From the NCBI RefSeq assembly GCF_000741535.1, contig NZ_JGYQ01000015.1, forward strand, positions 186,001 through 250,000: 64,000 nt of DNA, written 5' to 3'. Origin of the DNA: Bifidobacterium boum. Lineage in GTDB: Bacteria; Actinomycetota; Actinomycetes; Actinomycetales; Bifidobacteriaceae. The notes beneath the pieces were generated by a model. That model was not told the DNA's origin. It did not search any database and worked only from the letters and a program-made list of their open reading frames with translations. Below, piece by piece: positions 9,149 to 18,068 of this stretch (the stretch's first letter is position 1; each line of letters opens with the position of its first letter). Made by a program: the position numbers and the translations under genes.

Positions 9149-9913
9149 ATGGCAGACCAGACACACAATGATGACGTCCAGCACGAACCGACCGCAACGT
9201 CGACGTGGAGCCGCCTGCTCGCCGGTAACCGGCGTTTCGCTCAAGGCAAGATGACACACGCCTGGCAGGATTGTGAAACCCGTGAATCATTGCTTGATTC
9301 TCAGCGTCCCGATGCGGCTGTGCTGTCTTGTTCGGATTCCCGGGTGCCGCCGGAAATCATCTTCGATGCCGGTCTCGGCGATATGTTCACGGTTCGGACA
9401 GCAGGGCAGATCATCGATGACAGTGTGCTCGCCTCGCTCGAATACGCTGTCGACAAGCTGCATGTCAGTCTGCTGGTCATTCTCGGGCATCAGCACTGCG
9501 GTGCCATCCAAGCGGCGGAGACACAGCTTGGAGTGCTGGCGTCGCGTGTAAGACACGGCGATGATTCGCCTGAAACCGCACAATCACTGGCATCCGTCAT
9601 TGATGAAATCGAAGCGATAGACGACGCGCAAACCGCCGAAACCGCACAAGATCAACTGGAAGAATCCTTGGAACATCTGGTCGCCGAAGCGACTTCCCCG
9701 ATTGTGCGGTCAGTCGGCCCATCCGTTCTCCAAGCATATGAAGCGCAATTGCGCAATCACGAGGATATCGAACGCGTACATATCGCCCACACCATCGAGG
9801 AACTGGTCGATCGTTCGCAGCCGATCCAACAAGCCCTGGCGGATGAGCGCCTGATGCTTGTCGGAGCACGCTACTGCATGGATACCGGCCTGGTGGAAGT
9901 GTTGAGCTTCTAG
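9149..9913 (+). CDS. Beta-class carbonic anhydrase
   Basis: Interconverts carbon dioxide and bicarbonate. The zinc ligands and catalytic dyad are visible: C61-S-D63-S-R65 and H114-Q-H-C117-G. The 254-residue length is slightly above the roughly 200-230 usual, because of an N-terminal tail and an acidic insertion near 130-170 (DDSPETAQSLASVIDEIEAI). A strong GGAGG lies eight bases before the ATG. Bicarbonate is a substrate of PEP carboxylase, encoded nearby, and of carboxylases generally (inference on the link). Confidence 0.93.
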   Translation: MADQTHNDDVQHEPTATSTWSRLLAGNRRFAQGKMTHAWQDCETRESLLDSQRPDAAVLSCSDSRVPPEIIFDAGLGDMFTVRTAGQIIDDSVLASLEYAVDKLHVSLLVILGHQHCGAIQAAETQLGVLASRVRHGDDSPETAQSLASVIDEIEAIDDAQTAETAQDQLEESLEHLVAEATSPIVRSVGPSVLQAYEAQLRNHEDIERVHIAHTIEELVDRSQPIQQALADERLMLVGARYCMDTGLVEVLSF

Positions 9914-10037
9914 CGAACCCCGTGATTTCGGATTCAAACTCCACGCCGACCGCCTGGATTGCCGCGTCATTCCCACTCGTCAGCGTCTCACGCAGCAGGA
10001 TCGCCGCTTGACCGACGCTTCTTCTAGAGTGGAAGGC

Positions 10038-11417
10038 ATGTCGTCACTGTGGTTGAATGTCCTGCTGATCTTTGTGTTTCTCGTGCTCGGATCGGTGTTT
10101 TCCGGCACAGAGCTGGCGCTGGTGAGTCTGCGCGGTTCGCAGATCGATCAGATGGAGCAGGAGGATGCCCGCGGCGCACGCGTTGCGCGTATCGCACGTG
10201 ACCCCAATACCTTCCTGTCCACAGTACAGCTTGGCGTCACGCTATCCGGCTTCCTCTCGGCTTCTTTCGGCGAATCGGCGATATCCCCGATGATTGTCCC
10301 CGTGGTGGTCAGTTGGGGTGTGCCGCAGCATATCGCCGGCCCACTGACCACGATCGTACTGACGTTGATCATCTCATACTGCTCGATCGTCATTTCCGAG
10401 ATGGTGCCGAAACGTATCGCCATGCAACGCACCGAACAGATCGCCCGCGCAGTTGTCCCCGCCATCGATGTATTTGCGAAAGTATGCAAGCCGATTATCT
10501 GGCTGATCGGCAAGAACACCAATGGTCTGGTCCGTCTGCTCGGCTTCGACCCGAATGAGACGGAAAGCGAAGTTTCCGACGAGGAGCTGCGTGTGCTGGT
10601 CAACACGAATACGCGGCTTGGCAAGGACGAACGCACCATTCTGGACGACGTATTCGACGCGTCCGAAACGATTGTGGCCGAAGTGATGCGGCCGCGCGCC
10701 GATGTTGTGTTTCTTGAAGGCGATATGACCATCGAGGACGCCGCCGCCTACGTGCGTGAGATGCCGTATTCGCGGTATCCGGTCACCGGCAAGGATTTCG
10801 ACGACGTGCTCGGTTTCGTACACGTGCGCGACCTCCTGGACGTGCGCGACCCCAACGCCAAAACCGTGGCGGATATCACCCGCGAAGGCATTTCCCTGCC
10901 AGGTACGTCGAAACTGCTGCCCAGCCTTGAGCTACTGCGCAAAAGTGGTATTCATCTCGCCGTGGTCATTGACGAGTACGGCGGCACGGACGGCATTGTG
11001 ACGCTTGAGGATATGACCGAGGAGCTGGTCGGCGACATCCACGACGAATACGATCTGCCGGAAACCAAGGATGGCAAGACCGCACCGGACACCGCGTTCG
11101 TCAATGGCGTGGCGACCATCGACGGCGGCATGACGATCGAGGATTTCGCCGATCTGACCGGCATCGAACTCGAGGACGGCCCGTATGAGACGGTCGCCGG
11201 GTATTTCCTCGCTCATACCGGCAAAATGGGCGCTGTAGGCGATGTACTGCACTCCGATGACGGCTACGATATGGTCGTCACGAAAGTCGACGGCCGGCGG
11301 ATCGAAACCGTTGAAGTCCGCAAAAGCGGCTCGCCTGATCATGTGGATATCGCTGACAATGGAAAGAAGCCAGCAAATACCGACGAATCACACGACAGCG
11401 ATGCCGTGGCCCGCTGA
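10038..11417 (+). CDS. CNNM/CorC (HlyC) family membrane protein with CBS pair
   Basis: Predicted cation (Mg2+/Co2+-type) transport or efflux-related membrane protein. Residues 1-190 form the CNNM (DUF21) transmembrane domain with three or four helices (VLLIFVFLVLGSVFSG near 8-23; TIVLTLIISYCSIVIS near 105-120). Two CBS motifs follow at about 212-345 (VMRPRADVV, GFVHVRDLL, VVIDEYGGTDGIVT), then a CorC_HlyC domain at about 350-435. At 459 residues the length is typical. ATG at 10038 is chosen because GGAAGG lies just upstream. The historical hemolysin label should not be taken as function. Confidence 0.88.
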   Translation: MSSLWLNVLLIFVFLVLGSVFSGTELALVSLRGSQIDQMEQEDARGARVARIARDPNTFLSTVQLGVTLSGFLSASFGESAISPMIVPVVVSWGVPQHIAGPLTTIVLTLIISYCSIVISEMVPKRIAMQRTEQIARAVVPAIDVFAKVCKPIIWLIGKNTNGLVRLLGFDPNETESEVSDEELRVLVNTNTRLGKDERTILDDVFDASETIVAEVMRPRADVVFLEGDMTIEDAAAYVREMPYSRYPVTGKDFDDVLGFVHVRDLLDVRDPNAKTVADITREGISLPGTSKLLPSLELLRKSGIHLAVVIDEYGGTDGIVTLEDMTEELVGDIHDEYDLPETKDGKTAPDTAFVNGVATIDGGMTIEDFADLTGIELEDGPYETVAGYFLAHTGKMGAVGDVLHSDDGYDMVVTKVDGRRIETVEVRKSGSPDHVDIADNGKKPANTDESHDSDAVAR

Positions 11418-11454
11418 CCAGTCGCGCTGACTATCTCAGGTCAATCGCCGGCCC

Positions 11455-12144
11455 TCACAGCACGGCGTAACGGTTGAGTTCCCGTCGCAGGGTACGCCAG
11501 TCGGGCAAGAACCGGTCCATCAGCTGTTGGAATCGGGACCCATGGCCGCCCGCCCACAAATGGGTCAGTTCGTGGACCAGCACGTATTCCAAGAATCGCG
11601 GCTCCATCAACCCCAACTGCAAGTTGAGCCGGATCCGCCCTGTCGCCGGGGTGCATGACCCCCACCGCGAATGCATGATACGGAACGTGATGCGCGTCGG
11701 CGAGCGCCCGATGATGCGTGTCCAATGGTCCAGGAGCGCCGGAAGCTGCCGTTCCAGCGATTGTTTGGCTTGTTGCCGCATGTCGTCGGTCCACCCTGCG
11801 ACCCCGGTGGCGGAGTGTGACGGGTTTGCTGTATCAACGCCGGATTTCTGCCTGTCGGACTGCCCATTGCCGGACATTTCGCGCATCAGCCGCATAGTGT
11901 CGTGCTGCATCCGCTGGATGGTGCGCTGTTGCGCGTGAATCCACGCCACGCGTTCGCCGACGAATGTTTCGATCCGTTCCGTGGGTATGCGCATGGGTGC
12001 GGTGACTTGGATGGTGCCGTTCGGCGGTTGGACGCGCAGGTACATGTTGCGGATCGGCTTGCGGATGACGGTGACGGTCATGCCGCCGATACGCATGGTG
12101 GTTGTTGATGCGGTGCGCCTTGATGCGCGGCGTCGGGTGCTCAC
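11455..12144 (-). CDS. YgjP-like (DUF45) zinc metallopeptidase
   Basis: A predicted M48-like metal-dependent hydrolase of the YgjP/WLM group. The zinc motif H191-E192-L-T-H195 is followed by GGHGSRF with H201 as probable third ligand, and the family's SRWGSC stretch is at 159-164. The N-terminal 15 residues are Arg/Thr-rich and may not be native; an ATG at residue 17 (MRIGG) is an alternative start. Residues 92-120 are a low-conservation insertion. Substrate is unknown for the family. It is followed on the same strand by nothing obvious, and its 3' end faces the CorC gene. Confidence 0.83.
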   Translation of the reverse strand: MSTRRRASRRTASTTTMRIGGMTVTVIRKPIRNMYLRVQPPNGTIQVTAPMRIPTERIETFVGERVAWIHAQQRTIQRMQHDTMRLMREMSGNGQSDRQKSGVDTANPSHSATGVAGWTDDMRQQAKQSLERQLPALLDHWTRIIGRSPTRITFRIMHSRWGSCTPATGRIRLNLQLGLMEPRFLEYVLVHELTHLWAGGHGSRFQQLMDRFLPDWRTLRRELNRYAVL

Positions 12145-12209
12145 GGCGCGTCCTTTCTGCTGGGTCGGGTGTCGGGTTCCGCGCTATCCGCGGATTGTGG
12201 TTGCGGATG

Positions 12210-12896
12210 TCACAAACGCAGCGTCATTTCATCATACGGTGCGGTGAGTTCCGGCCCGTCCCCGCGTAATGGCGCGACTTGATGGCATGCCAGACGCGCT
12301 TGTGACAGCTCCGCCCCACGCGCGGATGCCGCGGAAAGCAGCTTGCCTCCAGGAATATTGCGATTAAGCCATTCCTGGGCATGGTCTGTGTCGCACAGTA
12401 CTGGCATCCGGTCATGTACGTGTGCGGCGACACCAACCGAGTCGCGTGTCAGGATGGTCGTGGTAAGCAGCCATGTGGCGTTGTCATGATTGCGGGGCAG
12501 CCACCATGAGTACAGGCCGAGCAGTAGCAACGGCTGGTTGTCGTTCGCGTGGAAATAGTAGGGCTTGCGGTCTGCCGACCACTCGTAGTAGCCGGAGACG
12601 GGGATGATGGCACGGTTGTGTTGTGCTGCTTGTGCGAAGGTCGGCCGGTTGAGTGCGGATTCGATGCGTGCGTTGAAGGTGGGGTAGGGCAGTTGTTGTG
12701 ATTCCGCGGTGGGCGGGATGAGTGACCAGTAGGCTGGCGCAAGATGGTTGACACCATGGGCGTCCTGACCGACGATGGCGATGGTCTGGGTTGGGTTGAT
12801 ATTCCATGACCGCTCCGGTAATCCGGCGGACGGTTGCGCGCGCAGCATCCGCGCGATTTCAGGGTAGTCAAGCTCCGCAGCGAATCGTCCACACAT
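12210..12896 (-). CDS. SRAP-domain (YedK/HMCES) abasic-site protein
   Basis: Proteins of this family crosslink to abasic sites in single-stranded DNA through Cys2, shielding them. The start is set by the invariant MCGRF at the N-terminus, since Cys2 must be exposed after removal of Met1. Other family marks are NINPTQ with the Asn, FNARIES, a catalytic-type GYYEW with Glu, and PHxVHDRMP-like AAHVHDRMPVL with the conserved His. The 228-residue length fits. The open frame extends 33 codons upstream of MCGRF but that would bury Cys2. Confidence 0.93.
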   Translation of the reverse strand: MCGRFAAELDYPEIARMLRAQPSAGLPERSWNINPTQTIAIVGQDAHGVNHLAPAYWSLIPPTAESQQLPYPTFNARIESALNRPTFAQAAQHNRAIIPVSGYYEWSADRKPYYFHANDNQPLLLLGLYSWWLPRNHDNATWLLTTTILTRDSVGVAAHVHDRMPVLCDTDHAQEWLNRNIPGGKLLSAASARGAELSQARLACHQVAPLRGDGPELTAPYDEMTLRL

Positions 12897-12978
12897 GTTG
12901 TTCAGCGTAGTCGGAACGGGTGAACGATTGTATGGGCTCAGATAACTCGGCAAACGCAACACGCCGGACACACGCAAG

Positions 12979-13008
12979 TTGACTGCTTCTGCCACTGTGG
13001 TATTATAT
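12979..13008 (+). promoter_or_regulatory. Promoter of the tRNA-Ile gene
   Basis: TTGACT (12979-12984) and TATTAT (13001-13006) are spaced 16 bases apart, 31 bases before the mature tRNA-Ile 5' end; an overlapping TTATAT (13003-13008) gives an 18-base spacing. Confidence 0.7.
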
Positions 13009-13036
13009 CTGCTTGTGCGCTTTTAGCGTGCGGATC

Positions 13037-13110
13037 GGGCCCGTAGCTCAGGTGGTTAGAGCGCATCCCTGATAAGGATGAGGTCGGAGGTTCAAGTCCT
13101 CCCGGGCCCA
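13037..13110 (+). tRNA. tRNA-Ile (GAU)
   Basis: A 74-nt cloverleaf: acceptor GGGCCCG pairs with CGGGCCC, anticodon loop CTGATAA with GAT, T-loop GTTCAAGTC. CCA is not encoded. It is not embedded in an rRNA operon within this window. Confidence 0.97.
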
Positions 13111-13123
13111 CGTCGGAAAATTC

Positions 13124-13149
13124 AGCGGCTCGCGAGCCGCTCTTTTTTT
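13124..13149 (+). terminator. Terminator between the two tRNA genes
   Basis: The perfect stem AGCGGCTCG/CGAGCCGCT (13124-13141) is followed by CTTTTTTTC. It separates tRNA-Ile from tRNA-Ala, only 13 bases after the former. Confidence 0.85.
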
Positions 13150-13154
13150 CACAC

Positions 13155-13227
13155 GGGGCTATAGCGCAGCTGGTAGCGCATCTGCTTTGCAAGCAGAGGG
13201 TCGCCGGTTCGAACCCGGCTAGCTCCA
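13155..13227 (+). tRNA. tRNA-Ala (UGC)
   Basis: A 73-nt cloverleaf: acceptor GGGGCTA pairs with TAGCTCC (one G-T pair), anticodon stem TCTGC/GCAGA around TTTGCAA, T-loop GTTCGAACC. CCA is not encoded. Because a terminator lies just upstream, it either depends on read-through or on a promoter overlapping the preceding hairpin; none is obvious. Confidence 0.97.
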
Positions 13228-13232
13228 CAGCA

Positions 13233-13278
13233 AACCCCCGGAACCTTTCAATCAGCAGAGTTCCGGGGGTTCTTGTAT
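13233..13278 (+). terminator. tRNA-Ala terminator
   Basis: AACCCCCGGAA (13233-13243) pairs with TTCCGGGGGTT (13261-13271), followed by CTTGTATTT. Confidence 0.75.
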
Positions 13279-13357
13279 TTCCGCTTCTTCCTTCACAAAC
13301 CAACTACGCGAATGGCCACGCAGGCGTAACCGGTTTGGGAAGGACGGGATTTCGGGG

Positions 13358-13825
13358 TCAGCGCACGTCGGATGGCGTGTCAGAGGCGTTGCCGCCGCCC
13401 TGCTTGGCAAGCTGGTCTCGGATTTCACGCAGCAACAGCACGGTCTCTTCGTCGTTGCTCAGTTTCTCCTCCTGTTCCTTCTCGACCTTGGCGTCCTCTT
13501 CGCCCTTGGCTTTGGCGATCAGCGCTTCGGACATGTCACGCAGCTTGTTGATTGGCACGAGGATGCAGAAGTACACGGCTGCGGCGACGACCAGGAAGTT
13601 CAACACTTCGCCGAGAATCGCACCGAAGGATACGGTCGCGCCGTTGAACGTGAAAGCGAGCAGCCCGTCCATATTCGGTTTGCCGAAGATCATGGCGATG
13701 AGCGGGTTGATGAGGTTCTTGACGATGGAGTTCACCACGGCGGTGACCGCGGCGCCCATGACCACGCCGACAGCCATATCGATCATGTTGCCGCGTGAAA
13801 TGAATTTCTTGAATCCGTCTATCAT
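13358..13825 (-). CDS. mscL: Large-conductance mechanosensitive channel
   Basis: A homopentameric stretch-activated pore that releases solutes on hypo-osmotic shock. The 155-residue protein begins with the amphipathic helix MIDGFKKFISRGN, then TM1 (MAVGVVMGAAVTAVVNSI, the pore-lining Ala/Val/Gly helix) and TM2 (LNFLVVAAAVYFCILVP). The cytoplasmic C-terminal helix bundle is charged and ends in a Gly/Asp tail. Length is slightly above the 130-150 usual. The gene is monocistronic, facing the tRNA genes. Confidence 0.95.
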   Translation of the reverse strand: MIDGFKKFISRGNMIDMAVGVVMGAAVTAVVNSIVKNLINPLIAMIFGKPNMDGLLAFTFNGATVSFGAILGEVLNFLVVAAAVYFCILVPINKLRDMSEALIAKAKGEEDAKVEKEQEEKLSNDEETVLLLREIRDQLAKQGGGNASDTPSDVR

Positions 13826-13996
13826 ATTGTTCTCGATTCTTTGGTTGGTCTGAAAGTCGTATGACTGGCCGACATGGCCTGCGTGAACGGTAAGGCGTCA
13901 TGCCCGTTCTCATCATACCGTGTGTCGTGCATCGTTTGACCCTATGACACACCCGTGCACCGGGCGATATTGGGCGACCAAACCGTAGTCAACGTC

Positions 13997-14026
13997 TTGC
14001 CGTAGGGGTGTATTCGCGCTTACAAT
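13997..14026 (+). promoter_or_regulatory. gdhA promoter
   Basis: TTGCCG (13997-14002) and TACAAT (14021-14026) with 18-base spacing, 42 bases before the gdhA ATG. Confidence 0.65.
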
Positions 14027-14067
14027 ACAACCGTCTTATCAATAACCCGACCAATGAGGGGAGAGCT

Positions 14068-15414
14068 ATGCTCACCGAAGAGTATGTCAAGCGCGTGTAT
14101 GCGCAAGTGGAACGCCGTGACGGCGACCAGCCAGAATTTTTGCAGGCCGTGCATGAGGTGTTCGAGAGTTTGGAGCCGGTTGTCGCCAAGCATCCCGAGT
14201 ATGAGCGCAACGGCGTGCTGGAACGGTTCGTTGAGCCGGAACGCTTGGTGAAGTTCCGCGTCGCATGGACTGATGACGAGGGCCACGTCCAGGTGAACCG
14301 CGGCTACCGCGTCCAGTTCAATTCGGCGATCGGCCCGTACAAGGGCGGCCTGCGCTTCCACCCGACGGTCAACGAGTCCGTCATCAAGTTCCTCGGTTTC
14401 GAGCAGATTCTCAAGAACTCCCTGACCGGCCTGCCGATGGGCGGCGGTAAAGGCGGCTCCGATTTCAATCCGAAGGGCCGTTCCGACGGTGAGGTGATGC
14501 GCTTCTGCCAGGCGTTCATGACCGAGTTGCAGCGTCATATCGGCCAGTTCACCGATGTTCCCGCCGGCGACATCAATGTCGGTGCCCGTGAAATCGGCTA
14601 TCTGTTCGGCCAGTACAAGCGTATCCGTGACGAATACTCCGGCGTGCTCACCGGCAAGGGCCTGGAATTCGGCGGTTCGCTCGCCCGCACCGAGGCGACC
14701 GGCTACGGCCTGTGCTACTACACGCAGGAGGCGCTGCGTGTGCTGCGCAACGATTCCTTCCAAGGCAAGACCGTGGTTGTTTCCGGTTCCGGCAATGTCG
14801 CGATTTTCGCGATTGAGAAGGCGCAACGTTTGGGCGCGAAGGTGGTCACCTGCTCTGATTCGAGCGGATACGTGTACGATCCCAAGGGCATCCAGCTTGA
14901 TGTCGTCAAGGATATCAAGCTCGGTCATCGTGGCCGTATCAAGGAATACGCCGAACGCGTGCCCGGATCCGAATATCATGACGACTGCCGTGGCGTGTGG
15001 ACGGTTCCGTGCGATATCGCGCTGCCGTGCGCCACACAGAACGAGATCGACGGCGAATCCGCCCGCACGTTGGTGGACAACGGCTGCACGGTCGTGTGCG
15101 AAGGCGCGAATATGCCCAGCACGCCGGAGGCCATCGCCGTGTATCAGGGCGCAAAACTGCTGTACGGCCCTGCAAAGGCCGCCAATGCCGGTGGCGTGGC
15201 GGTTTCCGGCTTGGAGATGAGCCAGAACTCGTATCGTCTGAGCTGGACCTTCGACGAGGTTGATGCCAAGCTCAAGCAGATCATGGAAGATATCGTGGCG
15301 AACTCCTTGAGCGCCGCGAAGGAGTACGGTCACGAAGGTGACCTCATGCTGGGCGCGAATGCCGCCGGCTTCGTCAAGGTCGCAAACGCGATGGTCGCGC
15401 AGGGTATTTTCTGA
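14068..15414 (+). CDS. gdhA: NADP-specific glutamate dehydrogenase
   Basis: Reductively aminates 2-oxoglutarate with ammonium to glutamate; cytosolic hexamer, main ammonium entry route. The 448-residue length fits the bacterial hexameric class. Substrate-domain motifs include GPYKGGLRFHP (89-99) and PMGGGKGG with catalytic-region K128 (123-130). The dinucleotide fold has GSGNVA (240-245). ATG at 14068 follows GAGGGGAG, whereas the open frame begins 20 codons earlier over the promoter. It is monocistronic and followed by an inverted repeat. Confidence 0.96.
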   Translation: MLTEEYVKRVYAQVERRDGDQPEFLQAVHEVFESLEPVVAKHPEYERNGVLERFVEPERLVKFRVAWTDDEGHVQVNRGYRVQFNSAIGPYKGGLRFHPTVNESVIKFLGFEQILKNSLTGLPMGGGKGGSDFNPKGRSDGEVMRFCQAFMTELQRHIGQFTDVPAGDINVGAREIGYLFGQYKRIRDEYSGVLTGKGLEFGGSLARTEATGYGLCYYTQEALRVLRNDSFQGKTVVVSGSGNVAIFAIEKAQRLGAKVVTCSDSSGYVYDPKGIQLDVVKDIKLGHRGRIKEYAERVPGSEYHDDCRGVWTVPCDIALPCATQNEIDGESARTLVDNGCTVVCEGANMPSTPEAIAVYQGAKLLYGPAKAANAGGVAVSGLEMSQNSYRLSWTFDEVDAKLKQIMEDIVANSLSAAKEYGHEGDLMLGANAAGFVKVANAMVAQGIF

Positions 15415-15429
15415 CCCTGTTCTGCGTCT

Positions 15430-15471
15430 GTCTACGCTGGCAGCTGGCAGCTGGCTGGTGTCAGCGTAGAC
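15430..15471. other. Inverted repeat between convergent gdhA and VanZ/RDD genes
   Basis: GTCTACGCTG (15430-15439) pairs perfectly with CAGCGTAGAC (15462-15471); the loop holds a tandem CAGCTGG. No U-tract follows on either strand. A likely bidirectional transcription-end structure. Confidence 0.55.
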
Positions 15472-15482
15472 GAACGCGGGAA

Positions 15483-16661
15483 TCACCGCCCTGCTGCAGG
15501 CGTTTCACGGCCCTGCCGCCCATCCTGCTGATTCTGCGGTATGGATGGTACCGGCGTACCATCAACGGTATTCGTACGCTCACGTTCCGTTTCAGTATCG
15601 CCCGGAATATAATCCCACGGCATCTGTTTGAATACCAGTGCGAACACCGCGACCGCGATGACCAGAAGCCCGCTGTGAGCGTCCTTCTGCAGCAGGGTCA
15701 GCAGGAACCATCCGCCGATAATCACCGTGCGAATCACATAGAACAGCACACGTTTCCAGCCGCGTCGCGCACGGGTTTCCATACTCATGTGGGTGAACAT
15801 GCCGCCGAGTGTCTGTCCGCGGTGCGAGGCGGGAATCCACAGCTCGAAGACGAGGAATGACACCATGCCAAGCACGGTGACTATGGTGTCCAACGATTCG
15901 ACGTGTACGATAGCGCCCGCCAGCTGGAATGTCCCGTCGGGAAGCGGCTTCGCCAGCATGTGGAACAGCAGGATGACCACCAGTCCGAGCGGATAGTAGC
16001 CCAATGTGACGATGATCATATCGATGGCGAAGGTCACGCCACGATGCACAATGCCCGGCCTGTGGTTGACTTCCAGCCGATCTACCGGCCGGTACGGCCA
16101 TCGGCGGTCGCACAGCTTCGCGATACCATACCCTGCAACAGCACCCAGCGTATTGGTCAGCAGATCGTCGACATCGAACTGCCGGTACGAGCACGGGTAG
16201 AGGCCCAGCAAACCGCTCAGCTGGGTCAGTTCGATCACCAGTGACAGGATGAACCCGACAATCGCCGTATGGGCGAATCCTCGGCGCAGGAACCGCATGA
16301 GCAGGAATCCGAGCGGCAAGAACAACACCACGTTGAGCAGCAGTTGCAGGACCGCGGAGACACCACCCGTGGTGATGTCTTGGATGAATGCCAGCGGGTT
16401 GAGTTGCGGGGACAGGTGATGTGTGGCGCAGTAGCGGTCGGGGTTGTCCGGCATCGGATACTGGGTGAACGTCACCAGGCCGGCGACATACAGTACACTC
16501 AGGTAGGATCCGATGACGGAAGCCAGACGCAGCCGATGGTCGCGATGGTAGAGCAGCGCGAGAATCGGCAAGGTCAGGAACGCCGAGATGAACGGCCAAG
16601 CCACCAGCGCGATCAACAGGGGAGTGCTGAAAGTCTTCGCATACAGGGTTACGATACTCAT
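15483..16661 (-). CDS. VanZ-like and RDD-domain membrane protein
   Basis: A polytopic membrane protein of 392 residues. The first about 190 residues are VanZ-like: LNPLAF, NVVLFLPLGFLLMRFLRR and FDVDDLLTNTLGAVAGY are family hallmarks. The second half carries an RDD-type domain (RGVTFAIDMIIVTLGYYP and HRGQTLGGMF) with further helices. A hydrophilic C-terminal tail rich in Gly/Arg/Gln ends the protein. VanZ relatives are linked to lipoteichoic or glycopeptide phenotypes elsewhere, but the role here is unknown; a vancomycin link should not be assumed. Confidence 0.82.
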   Translation of the reverse strand: MSIVTLYAKTFSTPLLIALVAWPFISAFLTLPILALLYHRDHRLRLASVIGSYLSVLYVAGLVTFTQYPMPDNPDRYCATHHLSPQLNPLAFIQDITTGGVSAVLQLLLNVVLFLPLGFLLMRFLRRGFAHTAIVGFILSLVIELTQLSGLLGLYPCSYRQFDVDDLLTNTLGAVAGYGIAKLCDRRWPYRPVDRLEVNHRPGIVHRGVTFAIDMIIVTLGYYPLGLVVILLFHMLAKPLPDGTFQLAGAIVHVESLDTIVTVLGMVSFLVFELWIPASHRGQTLGGMFTHMSMETRARRGWKRVLFYVIRTVIIGGWFLLTLLQKDAHSGLLVIAVAVFALVFKQMPWDYIPGDTETERERTNTVDGTPVPSIPQNQQDGRQGRETPAAGR

Positions 16662-16795
16662 CGTTCACCACACTAGTGCAACGGCTGCGGGTTGTCCCGG
16701 CACCGGTACGGTTTTTGGCTCGGCGGAGGGTTCCGGGAACACACGTTCAGCCTGTGGACGATAGCGGATTGTAAGCCGCCACTAGGTTCAGTTGA

Positions 16796-17974
16796 TTACA
16801 GCTTGGCGAGGGCCTCGCTCACCCAGGGTTCGGGAATCACACGCCGCCACGCCATCATCGACGCCCATGTGGTGACGATACGGAAATACTTGCGTCTCGC
16901 GTCCGGCTTGGACATGCTCAAATCGTGCAGACCGCCGCGGATGGTCGCCAAGGCGATCACATCGCCCAGATGCAATGCCGCTTGGCGGATTGCGGTGATG
17001 TCCAGCACGCTGTCCGCTTCACGCATATCCTCGTCCCACGTGGTTTGCAGCATCATGGATTTATCCGACGTACATACCAGCACAGGGATTTGGATATCAA
17101 GATTCTTCGCGATCTCATCCTGCCCGTTGTAGATGGCTTGCATCCAGCCTGCCCGAGGCAGGAACTCCACATCGGGGTTGAGCGGATGGTCAAGATAATC
17201 CCATTCCCCGCCGGTCGACCGTTTGATGCACCGGGCGTAGAATCCCGGGTCACGCATCGGCATAATGGTTTTGCCGCCACGCAAGCGGTACATTTGCACG
17301 ACCGGCGTGGACAGCAGACGGAACATCCGGTTGCCTTGCAGCTCAAGCCAAGGGGAGTTGAGCGCCAACGCCTCGACATGGTGCGGATGCTCCGAATCAA
17401 TCCACAGTGAAGCGCTTAATCCACCTTGAGAGTGGGCAATCATCAGAATGCGTACATCCTTGCCCTGTTCTTTGACGATCTGGTCACGCAACGCGTTGAA
17501 TTCCAGACGGTAGTCGTGCAGGTCTTCGATATATCCGGGAGTCTGGTAAGAACGGTAGGATCGTCCGAATTTGCGCAAATCCACTGCGTAGAAGGGGATG
17601 CCCAGCGACTCCCAGTATTCGGATGCGTGCCGGCGGTAAAAGTAGTCGTTCCAGCCGTGTACATACATGATCGCCAAGCGGTGGCCTCGCATGCTGTAAT
17701 GCCAGCGGCGCCACCGTTGCTGTAGGGACAGCTGTGAGGGATTTTTGCGCACAAAGGTCGCCACAATCTCACCTTCGGCGTCTTCACCGAGATGGACTGT
17801 CGCCTGCTGGTATCCTTCAAGTACGGTGTCAGTCTTCCATGGATCCACATACGCGTATGCGGCTTGCGAGTCGGTTGTGCGCTGATGTTGCGAAAGCGCA
17901 TCATCCGGCAACGGTTCCGACGATGAGGCGGATACGGCAAGCGTATTGGCTGAATCCATCGAAGTTCCTGTCAT
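16796..17974 (-). CDS. Alpha/beta hydrolase (serine lipase/esterase-like)
   Basis: A 392-residue cytosolic hydrolase. The nucleophile elbow AHSQGG has Ser at about residue 182, the oxyanion-hole HGW is at 106-108, and CTSD (Asp) and GGLHDL (His) near the C-terminus complete a probable triad. About 60 N-terminal residues are low-complexity Ser/Asp/Gln. The ATG at 17974 is preferred because AGGAGG sits eight bases upstream; a GTG nine bases earlier overlaps that site. The organisation resembles bacterial lysophospholipase/monoacylglycerol lipase-like proteins; substrate not determinable. Confidence 0.82.
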   Translation of the reverse strand: MTGTSMDSANTLAVSASSSEPLPDDALSQHQRTTDSQAAYAYVDPWKTDTVLEGYQQATVHLGEDAEGEIVATFVRKNPSQLSLQQRWRRWHYSMRGHRLAIMYVHGWNDYFYRRHASEYWESLGIPFYAVDLRKFGRSYRSYQTPGYIEDLHDYRLEFNALRDQIVKEQGKDVRILMIAHSQGGLSASLWIDSEHPHHVEALALNSPWLELQGNRMFRLLSTPVVQMYRLRGGKTIMPMRDPGFYARCIKRSTGGEWDYLDHPLNPDVEFLPRAGWMQAIYNGQDEIAKNLDIQIPVLVCTSDKSMMLQTTWDEDMREADSVLDITAIRQAALHLGDVIALATIRGGLHDLSMSKPDARRKYFRIVTTWASMMAWRRVIPEPWVSEALAKL

Positions 17975-18068
17975 GGCTGACACCTCCTGATCTGCCGTAT
18001 GGAGCCATTACTGGCTATCTTATTCAAGCCGCGCACACGTTCGCCATAAGCATGTGTCCCATCCTGCT

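Noticed and set aside
10038..11417. CorC/HlyC protein as a hemolysin
   Set aside because: The name is historical; domains indicate a cation-handling CBS membrane protein.
13037..13227. tRNA-Ile/tRNA-Ala pair taken as a sign of an rRNA operon
   Set aside because: No 16S or 23S sequence flanks the pair; an SRAP gene and mscL do.
15483..16661. VanZ similarity as evidence of glycopeptide resistance
   Set aside because: Isolated VanZ-like domains are common membrane proteins; no vanA/vanH/vanX genes are nearby.
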